Source: an uncultured Clostridia bacterium
GTDB lineage: Bacteria > Bacillota > Clostridia > Oscillospirales > Ruminococcaceae
Assembly: GCA_946498095.1 (NCBI GenBank)
Contig: CAMMMX010000002.1
Location: forward strand, 119,628 to 183,627
Length of the DNA: 64,000 nucleotides
Reading direction: 5' to 3'
Below, piece after piece: positions 1 to 10,185 of this stretch (the stretch's first letter is position 1; each line of letters begins with the position of its first letter). Under the pieces are notes generated by a model, which was not told where the DNA came from, did not search any database, and worked only from the letters and a program-made list of their open reading frames with translations. The position numbers and the translations under genes were made by a program.

Positions 1-40
1 TGAGGAGACGGATATCGAGAAGTACGAGGTGCTGAAATAG
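1..40 (+). CDS. C-terminal tail of an upstream gene (partial)
   Basis: The frame starting at base 2 reads twelve codons (ending in EKYEVLK) and stops at TAG 38-40, only two bases before the cobU ATG. The tight spacing implies it is the preceding gene of the cobalamin operon. The tail is too short to identify; a cobT-type gene would fit the position, but that is only a guess from gene order. Confidence 0.5.
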   Translation, partial: EETDIEKYEVLK

Positions 41-42
41 GG

Positions 43-621
43 ATGATGGTACTATTTTTAGGCGGCAGTGCCAGCGGTAAGTCCGAGCTTGCCGAGGATT
101 GCGCCGTGGCACTGAGCGCGCCTAGTGCGTTTGGCAGTAGGAGGCTATACATTGCGACGATGCAGCCTTTTGGGGAAGAGGCGCGGCAGCGTATTGAGCG
201 CCACCGGAGTCTGCGCGCCGGCAAAGGCTTCGATAGCCGCGACTGCTACGTGGATTTGTCCGGTACGGATACGTCGGGTTATGATACCGTCCTGTTGGAA
301 TGCATGTCCAATCTGACGGCGAACGAAATGTACCGCGAGGGTGTGGGGCGGCCGGACTGGGACGGCCTTGCGGACAAAATCTGCGGTGACGTTTCGGCGC
401 TTCGAGAGAAAGTGCAAAACCTCGTAATCGTCACAAATGACGTCCATTCCGACGGCGGCGGTTACGATTCGGAGACGGCGCGCTATATCGGTATTCTGGG
501 AGAGATCAATACGCGTCTCGCGCAGCAGGCGGATGCTGTTGTGGAAGCTGTCTGTGGGATCCCGGTGACGCACAAGGGAGCGCTTCCGGAAGGAATCGGA
601 GAGGGGGAGAGGAAGTGTTAA
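43..621 (+). CDS. cobU: Adenosylcobinamide kinase / adenosylcobinamide-phosphate guanylyltransferase (CobU)
   Basis: Bifunctional enzyme that phosphorylates adenosylcobinamide and then transfers GMP to give adenosylcobinamide-GDP, in the nucleotide-loop assembly of adenosylcobalamin. A Walker A motif GGSASGKS lies at residues 7-14. The RIERHR segment places a His at about residue 54, matching the histidine that carries the guanylyl group in the family. The C-terminal CGIPVTHKG resembles the family's terminal GIP segment. At 192 residues the length is normal (about 180-190). ATG 43 is two bases after the upstream stop, and the 3' end overlaps cobS by seven bases, so the two are probably translationally coupled. 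The product feeds CobS directly. Confidence 0.93.
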   Translation: MMVLFLGGSASGKSELAEDCAVALSAPSAFGSRRLYIATMQPFGEEARQRIERHRSLRAGKGFDSRDCYVDLSGTDTSGYDTVLLECMSNLTANEMYREGVGRPDWDGLADKICGDVSALREKVQNLVIVTNDVHSDGGGYDSETARYIGILGEINTRLAQQADAVVEAVCGIPVTHKGALPEGIGEGERKC

Positions 622-1388
622 AATCACTGTTTGGCGGTTTTGTCACCGCCTTTTCGATGTACTCTGCCATTCCGATGCCACAGATCGAATGGACTAAGGA
701 TACGATGAAATACGCGTTGTGCTTTTTTCCGCTGGTCGGCGCGCTGATCGGCGGTGTGTCTTACGCTTGGATACGGTTGTGCCTGTGGCTGCATTTCAGC
801 CCGCTGCTGTTTGCAGCAGGACTGACGTTGCTGCCGGTGCTGCTGTCCGGCGGTATCCATATCGATGGCCTGATGGATACCGGCGACGCGCGCGGCTCGC
901 ATCTGGATCGGGAGAAAAAGCTGGCTATCCTAAAGGATCCGCATATCGGCGCTTTCGGCGTGATTACCTGTGTTTGTTACTTTGTCGCCATGCTCGGACT
1001 GAGCGGGCAGCTTTACCAGAATACGTCACTGGTGCCGCTTGTCTGTCTGTCCTACGTTCTTTCGCGCGCTTGTTCGGGATTTGCAATCGTCACCTTCCCG
1101 ACAGCGAAAAACTCCGGATTGGCTTATATGTTTGCCGACGGCGCGCAGAAAAAAGCGGTACGCATTGTCAGTGTTCTTTACGTTCTGCTGGTGCTTGCGG
1201 GGATGATTGTTATCCATATTCCAGTGGGAATTGTGTCAGCGGTACTGGTACTCGGTTACTTCGGGTGGTTTTACCGTATCTGTGTGAAGCAGTTCGGCGG
1301 ACTGACGGGGGATCTGGCCGGATTTTTCCTATGTATGGCGGAGCTTATCGTCCTGATATGCGCGGCGCTGGGTGGACTTATCGGATAA
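615..1388 (+). CDS. cobS: Adenosylcobinamide-GDP ribazoletransferase (cobalamin synthase)
   Basis: Integral membrane enzyme that joins adenosylcobinamide-GDP to alpha-ribazole (or its phosphate) to give adenosylcobalamin (phosphate). It reads 257 residues, about the usual 250. The N-terminal segment with FSMYSAIPMP, the GGIHIDGLMDT acidic motif near residue 77 that binds metal, and the GAFGV stretch are characteristic, and several hydrophobic helices follow. The start is GTG 615, preceded by the purine-rich stretch GGAGAGGGGGAGAGG inside the end of cobU. It sits between cobU and a short cobU paralogue, as in many clostridial B12 operons. Confidence 0.93.
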   Translation: MLKSLFGGFVTAFSMYSAIPMPQIEWTKDTMKYALCFFPLVGALIGGVSYAWIRLCLWLHFSPLLFAAGLTLLPVLLSGGIHIDGLMDTGDARGSHLDREKKLAILKDPHIGAFGVITCVCYFVAMLGLSGQLYQNTSLVPLVCLSYVLSRACSGFAIVTFPTAKNSGLAYMFADGAQKKAVRIVSVLYVLLVLAGMIVIHIPVGIVSAVLVLGYFGWFYRICVKQFGGLTGDLAGFFLCMAELIVLICAALGGLIG

Positions 1389-1406
1389 ACAAAAGGGGGA
1401 GCAGGA

Positions 1407-1793
1407 ATGAGACTGATTGTCGGCGGACGCGCGTCGGGAAAGCTGGGACGCGTCCAGGCGCTGGGGTATGGCATGTGTGACATCTACGACGGTGCACAGG
1501 GGTTGGCGGATGAGGCGTTTGCGCGCCCGGTGCTATACAACTTGCAGGAGCTGGTGCGGGACGTCATGCAAAACGGCGGCGACCCGTCTGCGCTTTTGCA
1601 GCGTATTGTGGAAGGCGGGACGCAGGTCGTGGTCTGTGATGAAGTCGGTGCGGGGATTGTCCCGGTCGACCGCTTCGAGCGTGACTGGCGTGAGGCCGTC
1701 GGGCGGCTCTGCTGCGCACTGGCACGGGAGGCGCAGATTGTAGAAAGGGTGTGCTGTGGGATTCCCACGGTGATCAAATCGGATGAAGCTTGA
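1407..1793 (+). CDS. Short CobU-like protein with altered P-loop
   Basis: A 128-residue protein that resembles CobU at both ends but lacks its middle. The N-terminus reads MRLIVGGRASGK, followed by Leu where Walker A normally has Ser or Thr. The part with CDEVGAGIVPVD and the final CGIPTVIK match the second half of CobU. The His that carries GMP in CobU (the RIERHR region) has no counterpart. Small paralogues of this kind are common in clostridial B12 operons and are often annotated as cobinamide kinases, but loss of the P-loop hydroxyl and guanylylation residue makes full bifunctional activity doubtful. An AGGGGGAGCAGGA ribosome-binding site precedes ATG 1407, and the end overlaps the next gene by 11 bases. 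Family assignment is good; function is inferred. Confidence 0.8.
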   Translation: MRLIVGGRASGKLGRVQALGYGMCDIYDGAQGLADEAFARPVLYNLQELVRDVMQNGGDPSALLQRIVEGGTQVVVCDEVGAGIVPVDRFERDWREAVGRLCCALAREAQIVERVCCGIPTVIKSDEA

Positions 1794-2385
1794 TGTAGTG
1801 ATGATACGGCACGCGCAGACGCAGGGCAACCTGCGCGGCGCTTATATCGGCAGGACGGACGAACCGCTGTGCCCGGAAGGGACGCGCCTTTTAGATGAGC
1901 AGATTGCGAGGGGAATCTATCCAAAGGTGGACGCTGTCTGCGCTAGCGATCTGCGCCGTTGTGTGGAAACGGCACGTCGGATTTACCCCGGCGTCCCCTT
2001 GACGCTGTGCGCGGGGCTGCGCGAGACCGATTTCGGCGTTTTCGAAGGGAAAAACTACGCACAGCTCAACGGAAATCCCGATTACCAGCGCTGGATCGAC
2101 AGCGGTGGGACGATTCCGTTCCCCGGCGGGGAAGCGCCGGCGGACTTCCGCGCACGCAGCGTCAGAGCGTTTACCGAATGGTGCGAGTCGGTGGAGTGTG
2201 GCAGTGTAGCCATTGTCTGTCATGGTGGGACCATTATGGCGGTGCTGGACGCGCTGAGCCGTCCCCACCGGGATTTCTATGACTGGCAGGTGAAAAACGC
2301 CGGCGGGTACCGGTTTGTCTATGATACGCACTGCCGCGAGGCGACGGACATCTGTAAACTAAGGGAGGAAGGAGGTGCCGGATGA
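1783..2385 (+). CDS. cobC: Histidine phosphatase, probable alpha-ribazole-5'-phosphate phosphatase (CobC)
   Basis: A 200-residue histidine-phosphatase-family protein. The catalytic histidine motif is RHAQT at residues 9-13 (RHG/RHA form), and the second-half HGG motif (VCHGGTI) supplies the other active-site histidine. The family also includes phosphoglycerate mutases, but the position between cobS and cbiB makes CobC, which removes the phosphate from alpha-ribazole phosphate or adenosylcobalamin phosphate, the likely role. It begins inside the previous gene and its stop overlaps the cbiB ATG (ATGA), so it is an internal operon member. Confidence 0.85.
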   Translation: MKLDVVMIRHAQTQGNLRGAYIGRTDEPLCPEGTRLLDEQIARGIYPKVDAVCASDLRRCVETARRIYPGVPLTLCAGLRETDFGVFEGKNYAQLNGNPDYQRWIDSGGTIPFPGGEAPADFRARSVRAFTEWCESVECGSVAIVCHGGTIMAVLDALSRPHRDFYDWQVKNAGGYRFVYDTHCREATDICKLREEGGAG

Positions 2386-3341
2386 TGGATATTCTTATCG
2401 CATTGCTGATCGGATACATACTGGACTTGATTTTCGGCGACCCGCATTGGCTGCCGCACCCTGTCCGCTTCATCGGCTGGATGATTACGCGCGGCGAGAA
2501 GCTGATGCGCCGTTTGCTGCCGGAACACCCCTTTGCAGGTGGGATGATATTGAGTATCCTTGTCGTGCTGATTTCCTTCCTGCTACCGCTGGGCATTCTG
2601 TTTTTGTGCGGGAAGCTCAACCGCTGGGCCGCGCTTGCCGTCCATGCGGTGATGTGTTATCAGATCCTTGCCACACGTTGCCTGCGGGATGAAAGCATGC
2701 GCGTTTACCGTTACCTGGTCAAAGGGGATCTGCCCAATGCGCGCAAATACCTGTCGTGGATCGTCGGACGGGACACCGAGAATCTGAACGAGCAGCAGAT
2801 TGCGCGCGCGGCAGTCGAGACGGTTGCGGAGAACACGTCGGACGGCGTCATTGCGCCGATGTTGTTTCTGGCGATCGGCGGCGCGCCGCTGGGCTTTTTG
2901 TACAAGGCGGTCAACACGTTGGATTCGATGATCGGTTACAAAAATGACAAGTACATCCTGTTCGGACGTTTTGCCGCGCGGATGGACGATGTGTTCAATT
3001 TTATCCCCGCGATTGTGTCAGCTTGGCTGATGATCGCAGCAAGCTTTTTGACCCGTCTCGACGTGAAGAACGCCTTGTACATCTACCGCCGCGACCGGCA
3101 CAACCACTCAAGTCCCAATAGTGCCAAGACGGAGGCTGTCGCGGCCGGCGCGCTGAACCTGCAGCTGGCGGGGGACGCGGTTTATTTCGGCAAGGTCGTG
3201 CACAAGCCGACGATCGGGGATGACAACCGTCCCATCACGCCGCAGGACGTGCCCCGGATGAACCGGTTGATGATAGTGACGTCGGCGTTGTCGGTCGTGC
3301 TGATGGGGGGCATCCGCGCTTTACTGGTACTGGTGCTGTAA
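2382..3341 (+). CDS. cbiB: Adenosylcobinamide-phosphate synthase (CbiB)
   Basis: Polytopic membrane protein that attaches (R)-1-amino-2-propanol or its O-phosphate to adenosylcobyric acid. Recognisable family stretches are the N-terminal LDLIFGDPHWLPHPV, VETVAENTSDGVIAP in the middle, YKAVNTLDSMIGYK and the late HNHSSPNSAKTEA. The length of 319 residues is typical. The start ATG overlaps the cobC stop by four bases; a second ATG follows immediately. Its amino-propanol phosphate substrate would come from the next gene, the CobD-like decarboxylase. Confidence 0.94.
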   Translation: MMDILIALLIGYILDLIFGDPHWLPHPVRFIGWMITRGEKLMRRLLPEHPFAGGMILSILVVLISFLLPLGILFLCGKLNRWAALAVHAVMCYQILATRCLRDESMRVYRYLVKGDLPNARKYLSWIVGRDTENLNEQQIARAAVETVAENTSDGVIAPMLFLAIGGAPLGFLYKAVNTLDSMIGYKNDKYILFGRFAARMDDVFNFIPAIVSAWLMIAASFLTRLDVKNALYIYRRDRHNHSSPNSAKTEAVAAGALNLQLAGDAVYFGKVVHKPTIGDDNRPITPQDVPRMNRLMIVTSALSVVLMGGIRALLVLVL

Positions 3342-3378
3342 AAAAGCGGTAACGAGTGGCATTTGATAAGGGCCGTAC

Positions 3379-4458
3379 TTGATAGAAAGGAGTGGTCGTA
3401 CGAGCGGACTGGTTCACGGCGGCGACGTGTATTCGCCGCGGGACACGTATCAGGGGGAATGGACGGATTTTTCGGCAAACATTTCCCCGCTTGGGATGCC
3501 GCAGGCTGTCCGGGAAGCGCTGGTCGGGAACCTGGATGCCTACGCCTGCTATCCCGACCCGCTCTGCCGGGAGTTATGCGGCGCGTTGTCGATCTTTCAT
3601 AACGTCCCAGAGGAAAAGATTCTGTGCGGGAACGGGGCGGCGGACCTCATCTTCCGCCTGGCCTACGGGCTGCGCCCGCGTCAGGCGCTTGTGCCTGCGC
3701 CAACCTTTGCCGAGTACGCGCTGGCGTTGGAGGCTGCCGGCTGTGAGTACCGCTACGTCCATCTTCGGGCGGAGGACGGATTTTTTGTGGGGGAGGCGCT
3801 GTGGCAGGCGGTGACGCCGTCGTACGATCTCGTTTTTCTCTGCAACCCGAACAACCCCACAGGGCGCGCGCTGCCGCGTGCGGATGTGTTGCGTCTCGCC
3901 CAGCGCTGCGCGGAATGCGGCGCCCGTCTGGTTGTCGACGAGTGCTTCGCCGACTTTCTCGATGAGGAAGGAGCGTACAGCGTCATCGGTGATTTGGACG
4001 CGTATCCCAACCTGATCGTCCTGCGCGCTTTCACAAAGATGTACGCGATGGCGGGGATCCGCCTGGGTTACCTGCTGACGTCGGACACCTCCGTTTTGGA
4101 CCGGCTGCGGTCGGCCGGGCAACCGTGGGCGGTGTCGACGGTCGCGTCGAAGTGCGGCGTCGCGGCGCTTGGATGTACACAGCATGTTGCGGCGACGAGG
4201 GAGACTGTCCGGCAAGGGCGGAGGTATTTGTCACAGGAGATGGAAAAGATAGGGCTTACTGTTTACCCGTCACAGGCAAACTTCCTCCTGTTCCGATGCA
4301 GCGACGCGGCGCTGCCGCAAAAGCTGGAGCGTCGGGGATTCCTGATACGCTCCTGTGCAAATTATCCGGGGCTGGACAGCAGCTACTTTCGTATCGCGGT
4401 CAGGACGATGCCGGATAACCAGCGTCTATTGCAGGCGCTGGCGGAAATCCTGTCCTAG
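3379..4458 (+). CDS. cobD: L-threonine-O-3-phosphate decarboxylase (CobD-like, PLP-dependent)
   Basis: Fold-type I PLP enzyme of the histidinol-phosphate aminotransferase family. Next to cbiB it most likely decarboxylates threonine phosphate to aminopropanol phosphate. The N-terminal LVHGGDVY and DFSANISPLG are typical of CobD. CNPNNPTGR, VDECFADF and RAFTKMYAMAGIR (containing the PLP lysine) mark the active site. The only start found upstream of the conserved HGGD is TTG 3379, with a weak AAGG eight bases before it; the stronger AAAGGAG at 3386-3392 has no standard start at the right distance, so the true start is uncertain by a few residues. A histidinol-phosphate aminotransferase is the alternative, but context argues against it. 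Confidence 0.85.
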   Translation: MIERSGRTSGLVHGGDVYSPRDTYQGEWTDFSANISPLGMPQAVREALVGNLDAYACYPDPLCRELCGALSIFHNVPEEKILCGNGAADLIFRLAYGLRPRQALVPAPTFAEYALALEAAGCEYRYVHLRAEDGFFVGEALWQAVTPSYDLVFLCNPNNPTGRALPRADVLRLAQRCAECGARLVVDECFADFLDEEGAYSVIGDLDAYPNLIVLRAFTKMYAMAGIRLGYLLTSDTSVLDRLRSAGQPWAVSTVASKCGVAALGCTQHVAATRETVRQGRRYLSQEMEKIGLTVYPSQANFLLFRCSDAALPQKLERRGFLIRSCANYPGLDSSYFRIAVRTMPDNQRLLQALAEILS

Positions 4459-4631
4459 CGTGTGTGTCCGTATTATGTATCCATAAAAGACAATCCATAT
4501 CTGCTATACTTCCTTTCGGAGTTTTATCAGAACGGAGTTGCTCTTTTGAAAAATGTGCGCGTATGCATGTCCGCGCTGATGCGGATTGACAGATGACAGG
4601 GCCGGTTTTCCCGGCCGGAAAGGTGGAACAG

Positions 4632-6092
4632 ATGGCAAAGGCAATCATGGTACAGGGTACCACCTCCAATGCGGGGAAAAGTCTGATTGCGGCAGGGCTC
4701 TGCCGTATTTTCAAACAGGACGGCTACCGGGTCGCCCCCTTCAAGTCTCAGAATATGGCGCTCAATTCCTTCATTACCGAGGACGGGCTGGAGATGGGGC
4801 GTGCGCAGGTGATGCAGGCCGAGGCAGCGGGAATCGCGCCCGATGTGCGGATGAACCCCATCCTGCTCAAGCCTACCAGCGATCAAGGGTCGCAGGTGAT
4901 TGTCAACGGTGAAGTGCTGGGGAATATGAAGGCGAAAGACTATTTCAAACACAAGGCGCAGCTGATCCCCGACATCATGAAGGCATACGATAGCCTCGCA
5001 CAAGAGAATGATATCATTGTCATCGAGGGGGCGGGCAGCCCGGCGGAAATCAACCTCAAGGCGCAGGACATCGTCAACATGGGGATGGCGAAGCTGGCCA
5101 AGGCGCCGGTACTGATTGTCGGAGACATCGATCGTGGCGGCGTATTTGCCGCGCTTTTAGGGACCATGGAACTGCTGGAACCTGACGAACGCGCCATGGT
5201 CAAGGGGACGGTGATCAATAAATTCCGCGGCGATGTGTCCATTCTCGAGCCGGGACTACGCCAGCTGGAAGGGCTGGTGCATGTGCCGGTGGTAGGCGTC
5301 GTGCCCTATATGCATCTCAACGTCGACGACGAGGACAGCCTCAGCGGACGTTTCGAGCGCAGCATGGCAGCGGCAGTGGTGGATATCGCCGTCATCCGTT
5401 TTCCCCGTATTTCCAATTTCACCGACTTCAATCCCCTTGAGTACATTGACGGTGTCTCGCTGCGGTACGTGGGCAGCTTCGGCGAGCTGGGCAATCCGGA
5501 CCTCATCCTTCTACCGGGGACGAAAAACACGATGTCCGACCTGCAGTGGATGCGTCAGAGCGGGCTGGAGGCGGCCGTGCTCAAGCATGCGGCGCAGGGC
5601 AAGCCGGTTTTCGGCATCTGCGGCGGTTATCAAATGCTGGGGACGACGCTGTCCGATCCCTATGGTGTCGAACATGGCGGCGAGATGGCGGGGCTGGGCC
5701 TGTTGTCCGGCGGGACGGTATTTGCGCAGCAAAAGACGCGTACCCGCAAGGAGGGGACTCTGCCCGCAGTCGGCGGCGTGCTGTCGGCGCTGTCCGGCCA
5801 GCCCTACGATGGGTACGAGATCCATATGGGCGTGACGGAGAAAAACTGCGATCTGGTCTGCGAAGGTAATATTTACGGTAGCTACCTGCACGGCATCTTT
5901 GACCGCGACGAGGTTTCCCGTGCGTTGATCCAGGCGCTGCTGACAGCGAAGGGATTGGACGCGTCCGCTGTCAAAGCCTTCAATATCGCCGATTACAAAA
6001 ACGAGCAGTACGATCTGCTGGCGGACGGCTTACGCAAATCGCTGGATATGGACTATATTTACCGGATATTGGAGGAGGGGCTGGACGCATGA
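4632..6092 (+). CDS. cbiP: Cobyric acid synthase (CbiP/CobQ)
   Basis: Amidates four side chains of adenosylcobyrinic acid a,c-diamide to adenosylcobyric acid using glutamine and ATP. The N-terminal synthetase half shows [10 protein letters not shown] and [10 protein letters not shown]. The C-terminal glutamine amidotransferase has the nucleophile in FGICGGYQ (Cys about residue 330) and a catalytic His in SYLHGIF (about residue 420). ATG 4632 is chosen because [10 protein letters not shown] matches the usual N-terminus and AAAGGTGG lies just upstream; the frame is open back to 4593. The gap after cobD (about 170 bases) has no clear gene. The stop overlaps the cobO start. Confidence 0.95.
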   Translation: MAKAIMVQGTTSNAGKSLIAAGLCRIFKQDGYRVAPFKSQNMALNSFITEDGLEMGRAQVMQAEAAGIAPDVRMNPILLKPTSDQGSQVIVNGEVLGNMKAKDYFKHKAQLIPDIMKAYDSLAQENDIIVIEGAGSPAEINLKAQDIVNMGMAKLAKAPVLIVGDIDRGGVFAALLGTMELLEPDERAMVKGTVINKFRGDVSILEPGLRQLEGLVHVPVVGVVPYMHLNVDDEDSLSGRFERSMAAAVVDIAVIRFPRISNFTDFNPLEYIDGVSLRYVGSFGELGNPDLILLPGTKNTMSDLQWMRQSGLEAAVLKHAAQGKPVFGICGGYQMLGTTLSDPYGVEHGGEMAGLGLLSGGTVFAQQKTRTRKEGTLPAVGGVLSALSGQPYDGYEIHMGVTEKNCDLVCEGNIYGSYLHGIFDRDEVSRALIQALLTAKGLDASAVKAFNIADYKNEQYDLLADGLRKSLDMDYIYRILEEGLDA

Positions 6093-6640
6093 CGGGAAAA
6101 AGCGGGACAACCGGCGCGCTAGGGCTGGTCCATCTTTACTGTGGTGACGGCAAGGGCAAGACGACGGCGGCACTGGGGCTTTTGCTGCGCGCCGTCGGTA
6201 GCGGCTGCCAGGCGCTGCTGGTACAGTTCCTCAAGGACGGCGACAGCAGCGAAATCGCGCTGCTGCGTACACTGCCCGGTGTCACCGTGCTCACGGGCAA
6301 GGACGTTCCCGGCTTTACAGGCGGCATGTCCGACGAGCAGAAGGAGACTGTCCGGCGGCGGCATCAGGCGCATTTTGACGAGGCTGTCCGGATTTGCCGG
6401 GAGGGCGGCTGCGGGCTGCTCGTCCTGGACGAGGCGATCGGCGCGGTCAACAAGGGGCTATTGGATGGGGACGCGCTGCTGCGTTTCCTGCGAGAGCGCC
6501 CGGACGGGCTTGAAGTCGTCCTGACGGGGCGGGATCCACAGCCTCCGTTTGTGGAGCTTTCGGATTATGTGTCCGAGATTTGCAAGCGCAAGCATCCGTA
6601 CGACCGTGGGATTACGGCGAGAAAGGGCGTTGAAAAGTGA
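6089..6640 (+). CDS. cobO: Cob(I)yrinic acid a,c-diamide adenosyltransferase (CobO/BtuR type)
   Basis: Transfers the adenosyl group of ATP to cob(I)alamin or corrinoid precursors. The P-loop GDGKGKTTA lies near residues 18-26, followed by the family motif [25 protein letters not shown] is the conserved Walker B-like region, and VLTGRDPQP lies near the end. At 183 residues it is the normal length for the BtuR/CobO family. It overlaps cbiP by four bases (ATGA) and cbiC by four bases (GTGA), consistent with translational coupling. Confidence 0.93.
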   Translation: MTGKSGTTGALGLVHLYCGDGKGKTTAALGLLLRAVGSGCQALLVQFLKDGDSSEIALLRTLPGVTVLTGKDVPGFTGGMSDEQKETVRRRHQAHFDEAVRICREGGCGLLVLDEAIGAVNKGLLDGDALLRFLRERPDGLEVVLTGRDPQPPFVELSDYVSEICKRKHPYDRGITARKGVEK

Positions 6641-7266
6641 GCATAGAAATCATCAAACCGCAGGAAATTGAAAAAAGAAGCTTTGAAATCATCACCGAGC
6701 TGCTGGGAGATCGTCAGTTCGATCCGTTACAGGAGCCGGTCATCAAACGGGTCATCCACACCTCGGCTGATTTCGACTACGCCGACAACCTGTTCTTTTC
6801 CGAAGGTGTGGTGCCTGCGCTGCTTGAGGCGATCCGTGCCGGTGCGGATATCGTCACCGATACGCAGATGGCGAAGGCGGGGATTAGCAAGCCGTCGCTT
6901 GCCAAGACGGGCGGAGCGGTACACTGCTTCATCTCCGACGAGGACGTTGCACAGGAGGCCAGGGAGCGCGGCGTGACGCGCGCCATCGTGTCGATGGAGA
7001 AGGCGGCGCGGCTGACGAAGCCGACGATATTCGCCATCGGCAATGCGCCGACTGCGCTGCTGCATATCAAGCGGCTGCATGAAGAAGGCCGGCTGTCGCC
7101 GGTAGCGGTTATCGGCGTGCCGGTGGGCTTCGTCAACGTCGTCGAGTCGAAAGAAGAGATGATCGCGTCGGGGTTGCCCTGCATCGTCGCGCGGGGACGC
7201 AAGGGCGGCAGCAACGTCGCCGCGGCGATCTGCAACGCGCTGCTGTATATGGCGATTGGACGGTAA
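6637..7266 (+). CDS. cbiC: Cobalt-precorrin-8 methylmutase (CbiC)
   Basis: Moves the C-11 methyl group to C-12 to form cobyrinic acid in corrin-ring synthesis. The conserved VIHTSADFDYADNL carries the active-site His (about residue 41). VTDTQMAKAGISK, AIGNAPTALL and PVGFVNVVESKE are typical of CbiC/CobH. Its 209 residues are the standard length. The start is GTG 6637, overlapping cobO. It is a ring-synthesis gene at the end of an otherwise late-pathway operon, which implies that the rest of the cbi ring genes lie elsewhere, probably upstream of this window. A terminator follows at once. Confidence 0.95.
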   Translation: MSIEIIKPQEIEKRSFEIITELLGDRQFDPLQEPVIKRVIHTSADFDYADNLFFSEGVVPALLEAIRAGADIVTDTQMAKAGISKPSLAKTGGAVHCFISDEDVAQEARERGVTRAIVSMEKAARLTKPTIFAIGNAPTALLHIKRLHEEGRLSPVAVIGVPVGFVNVVESKEEMIASGLPCIVARGRKGGSNVAAAICNALLYMAIGR

Positions 7267-7283
7267 TCTCAGTGCAGGGATTT

Positions 7284-7320
7284 GCGTCCGGACAGGGAAT
7301 GTCCGGACGTTTTGTTTTTA
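7284..7320 (+). terminator. Rho-independent terminator of the cobalamin operon
   Basis: CGTCCGGA and TCCGGACG form a perfect 8-bp stem around a short loop (7285-7309), followed by TTTTGTTTTT, 18 bases after the cbiC stop. Confidence 0.9.
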
Positions 7321-7598
7321 TGAAGATGGAGACAGCTTTCCAAGATGGGCGCTTTGCGGTGAGCTAGTGGTGCTATTCTAGGAGGGTATGGCCTTTTTTA
7401 TGACGCGATGTCGGCTATTCATGATTTTAGGAATTCATCCGGATGCCGGAGGTCACCCCGTCCAAGCGCCTGCTTTTCCATCGCTTTTGCGGGGATGCGT
7501 CGAATATGTCAAACCGTCGGCGTAAAGTCTGGAAAAGTGCCCGATACCATGCGACGGGATGTGGAAATTCTTACCGATGATAAAAATCAAAAAACGGA
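7321..7598. other. Intergenic region, no gene seen
   Basis: Between the cobalamin terminator and the ligA promoter I see no convincing gene. A 72-codon open frame here has no ribosome-binding site, no recognisable protein pattern, and runs into the promoter. Confidence 0.5.
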
Positions 7599-7627
7599 TA
7601 GGCAGAACGGGAAAAATGTGTTATAAT
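7599..7627 (+). promoter_or_regulatory. Extended -10 promoter of ligA
   Basis: TATAAT at 7622-7627 is preceded by TGT (extended -10). A weak -35 TAGGCA at 7599-7604 is 17 bases upstream. The leader to ligA is about 165 bases and contains a short hairpin (AAGCC/GGCTT near 7713-7726) followed by T-rich sequence. The -10 region is almost identical to that of polA at 30625. Confidence 0.65.
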
Positions 7628-7781
7628 AATTTGGTAGCCATTTGAATACGGATTGAAAGCGTCTGGCTTTGCCTTTTTGTGCTGATAGCTTTACAGCTAT
7701 TTCGAAGGAACAGGAAGCCATTGGCTTTCTTTTTCTGTTATGATGTTTACCGGTACAGGCGCTTTGCCTAGAAAAGTTTGA

Positions 7782-9791
<2,010 letters not shown>

Positions 9792-9878
9792 CCCGGGGCG
9801 TTCTTGGAACGCGGACATACAGTTCCCGGATAAGGGGGACGGAGGAATTTGAGCATCAGGAAAGGTGTGGAGGACTTT

Positions 9879-10151
9879 ATGAAAATCGATATCCGGCATA
9901 TCGCGAAACTGTCTAAAATCCGAATCGAGGACCAGGAGATCCCGAAGTTTGAAAAGGATATGGAGCGTATCATCGGGATGGTGGAACAGCTGCCGGACAT
10001 TTCCGGCATGGATCTGTCCCCGAACCCGGCGGATGCCATGCAGCTTCGTGAGGACGTGGCCGTTTCGGACAAGTACACGCGTAACGAGCTGTTGGCCAAT
10101 GCGCCGCAAGTCCAGGCAGGCTGTATCGTGGTGCCGAAAACAGTGGAATAA
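9879..10151 (+). CDS. gatC: Asp/Glu-tRNA(Asn/Gln) amidotransferase subunit C
   Basis: Small subunit that stabilises GatA and connects it to GatB in the amidotransferase that converts Glu-tRNA(Gln) (and Asp-tRNA(Asn)) to the amidated form. The protein has about 90 residues, with HIAKLSKIRI near the start and the usual LREDV and NAPQV motifs near the end. ATG 9879 is preferred over the upstream TTG 9849 because GTGGAGGA lies six bases before it and the resulting length matches the family. Confidence 0.93.
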   Translation: MKIDIRHIAKLSKIRIEDQEIPKFEKDMERIIGMVEQLPDISGMDLSPNPADAMQLREDVAVSDKYTRNELLANAPQVQAGCIVVPKTVE

Positions 10152-10185
10152 GACGGACAAAACCGCATAGAGAAGGAGTATGACA

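Noticed and set aside
7408..7626. 72-codon open frame upstream of ligA
   Set aside because: No ribosome-binding site, no protein-like pattern, and it overlaps the ligA promoter.
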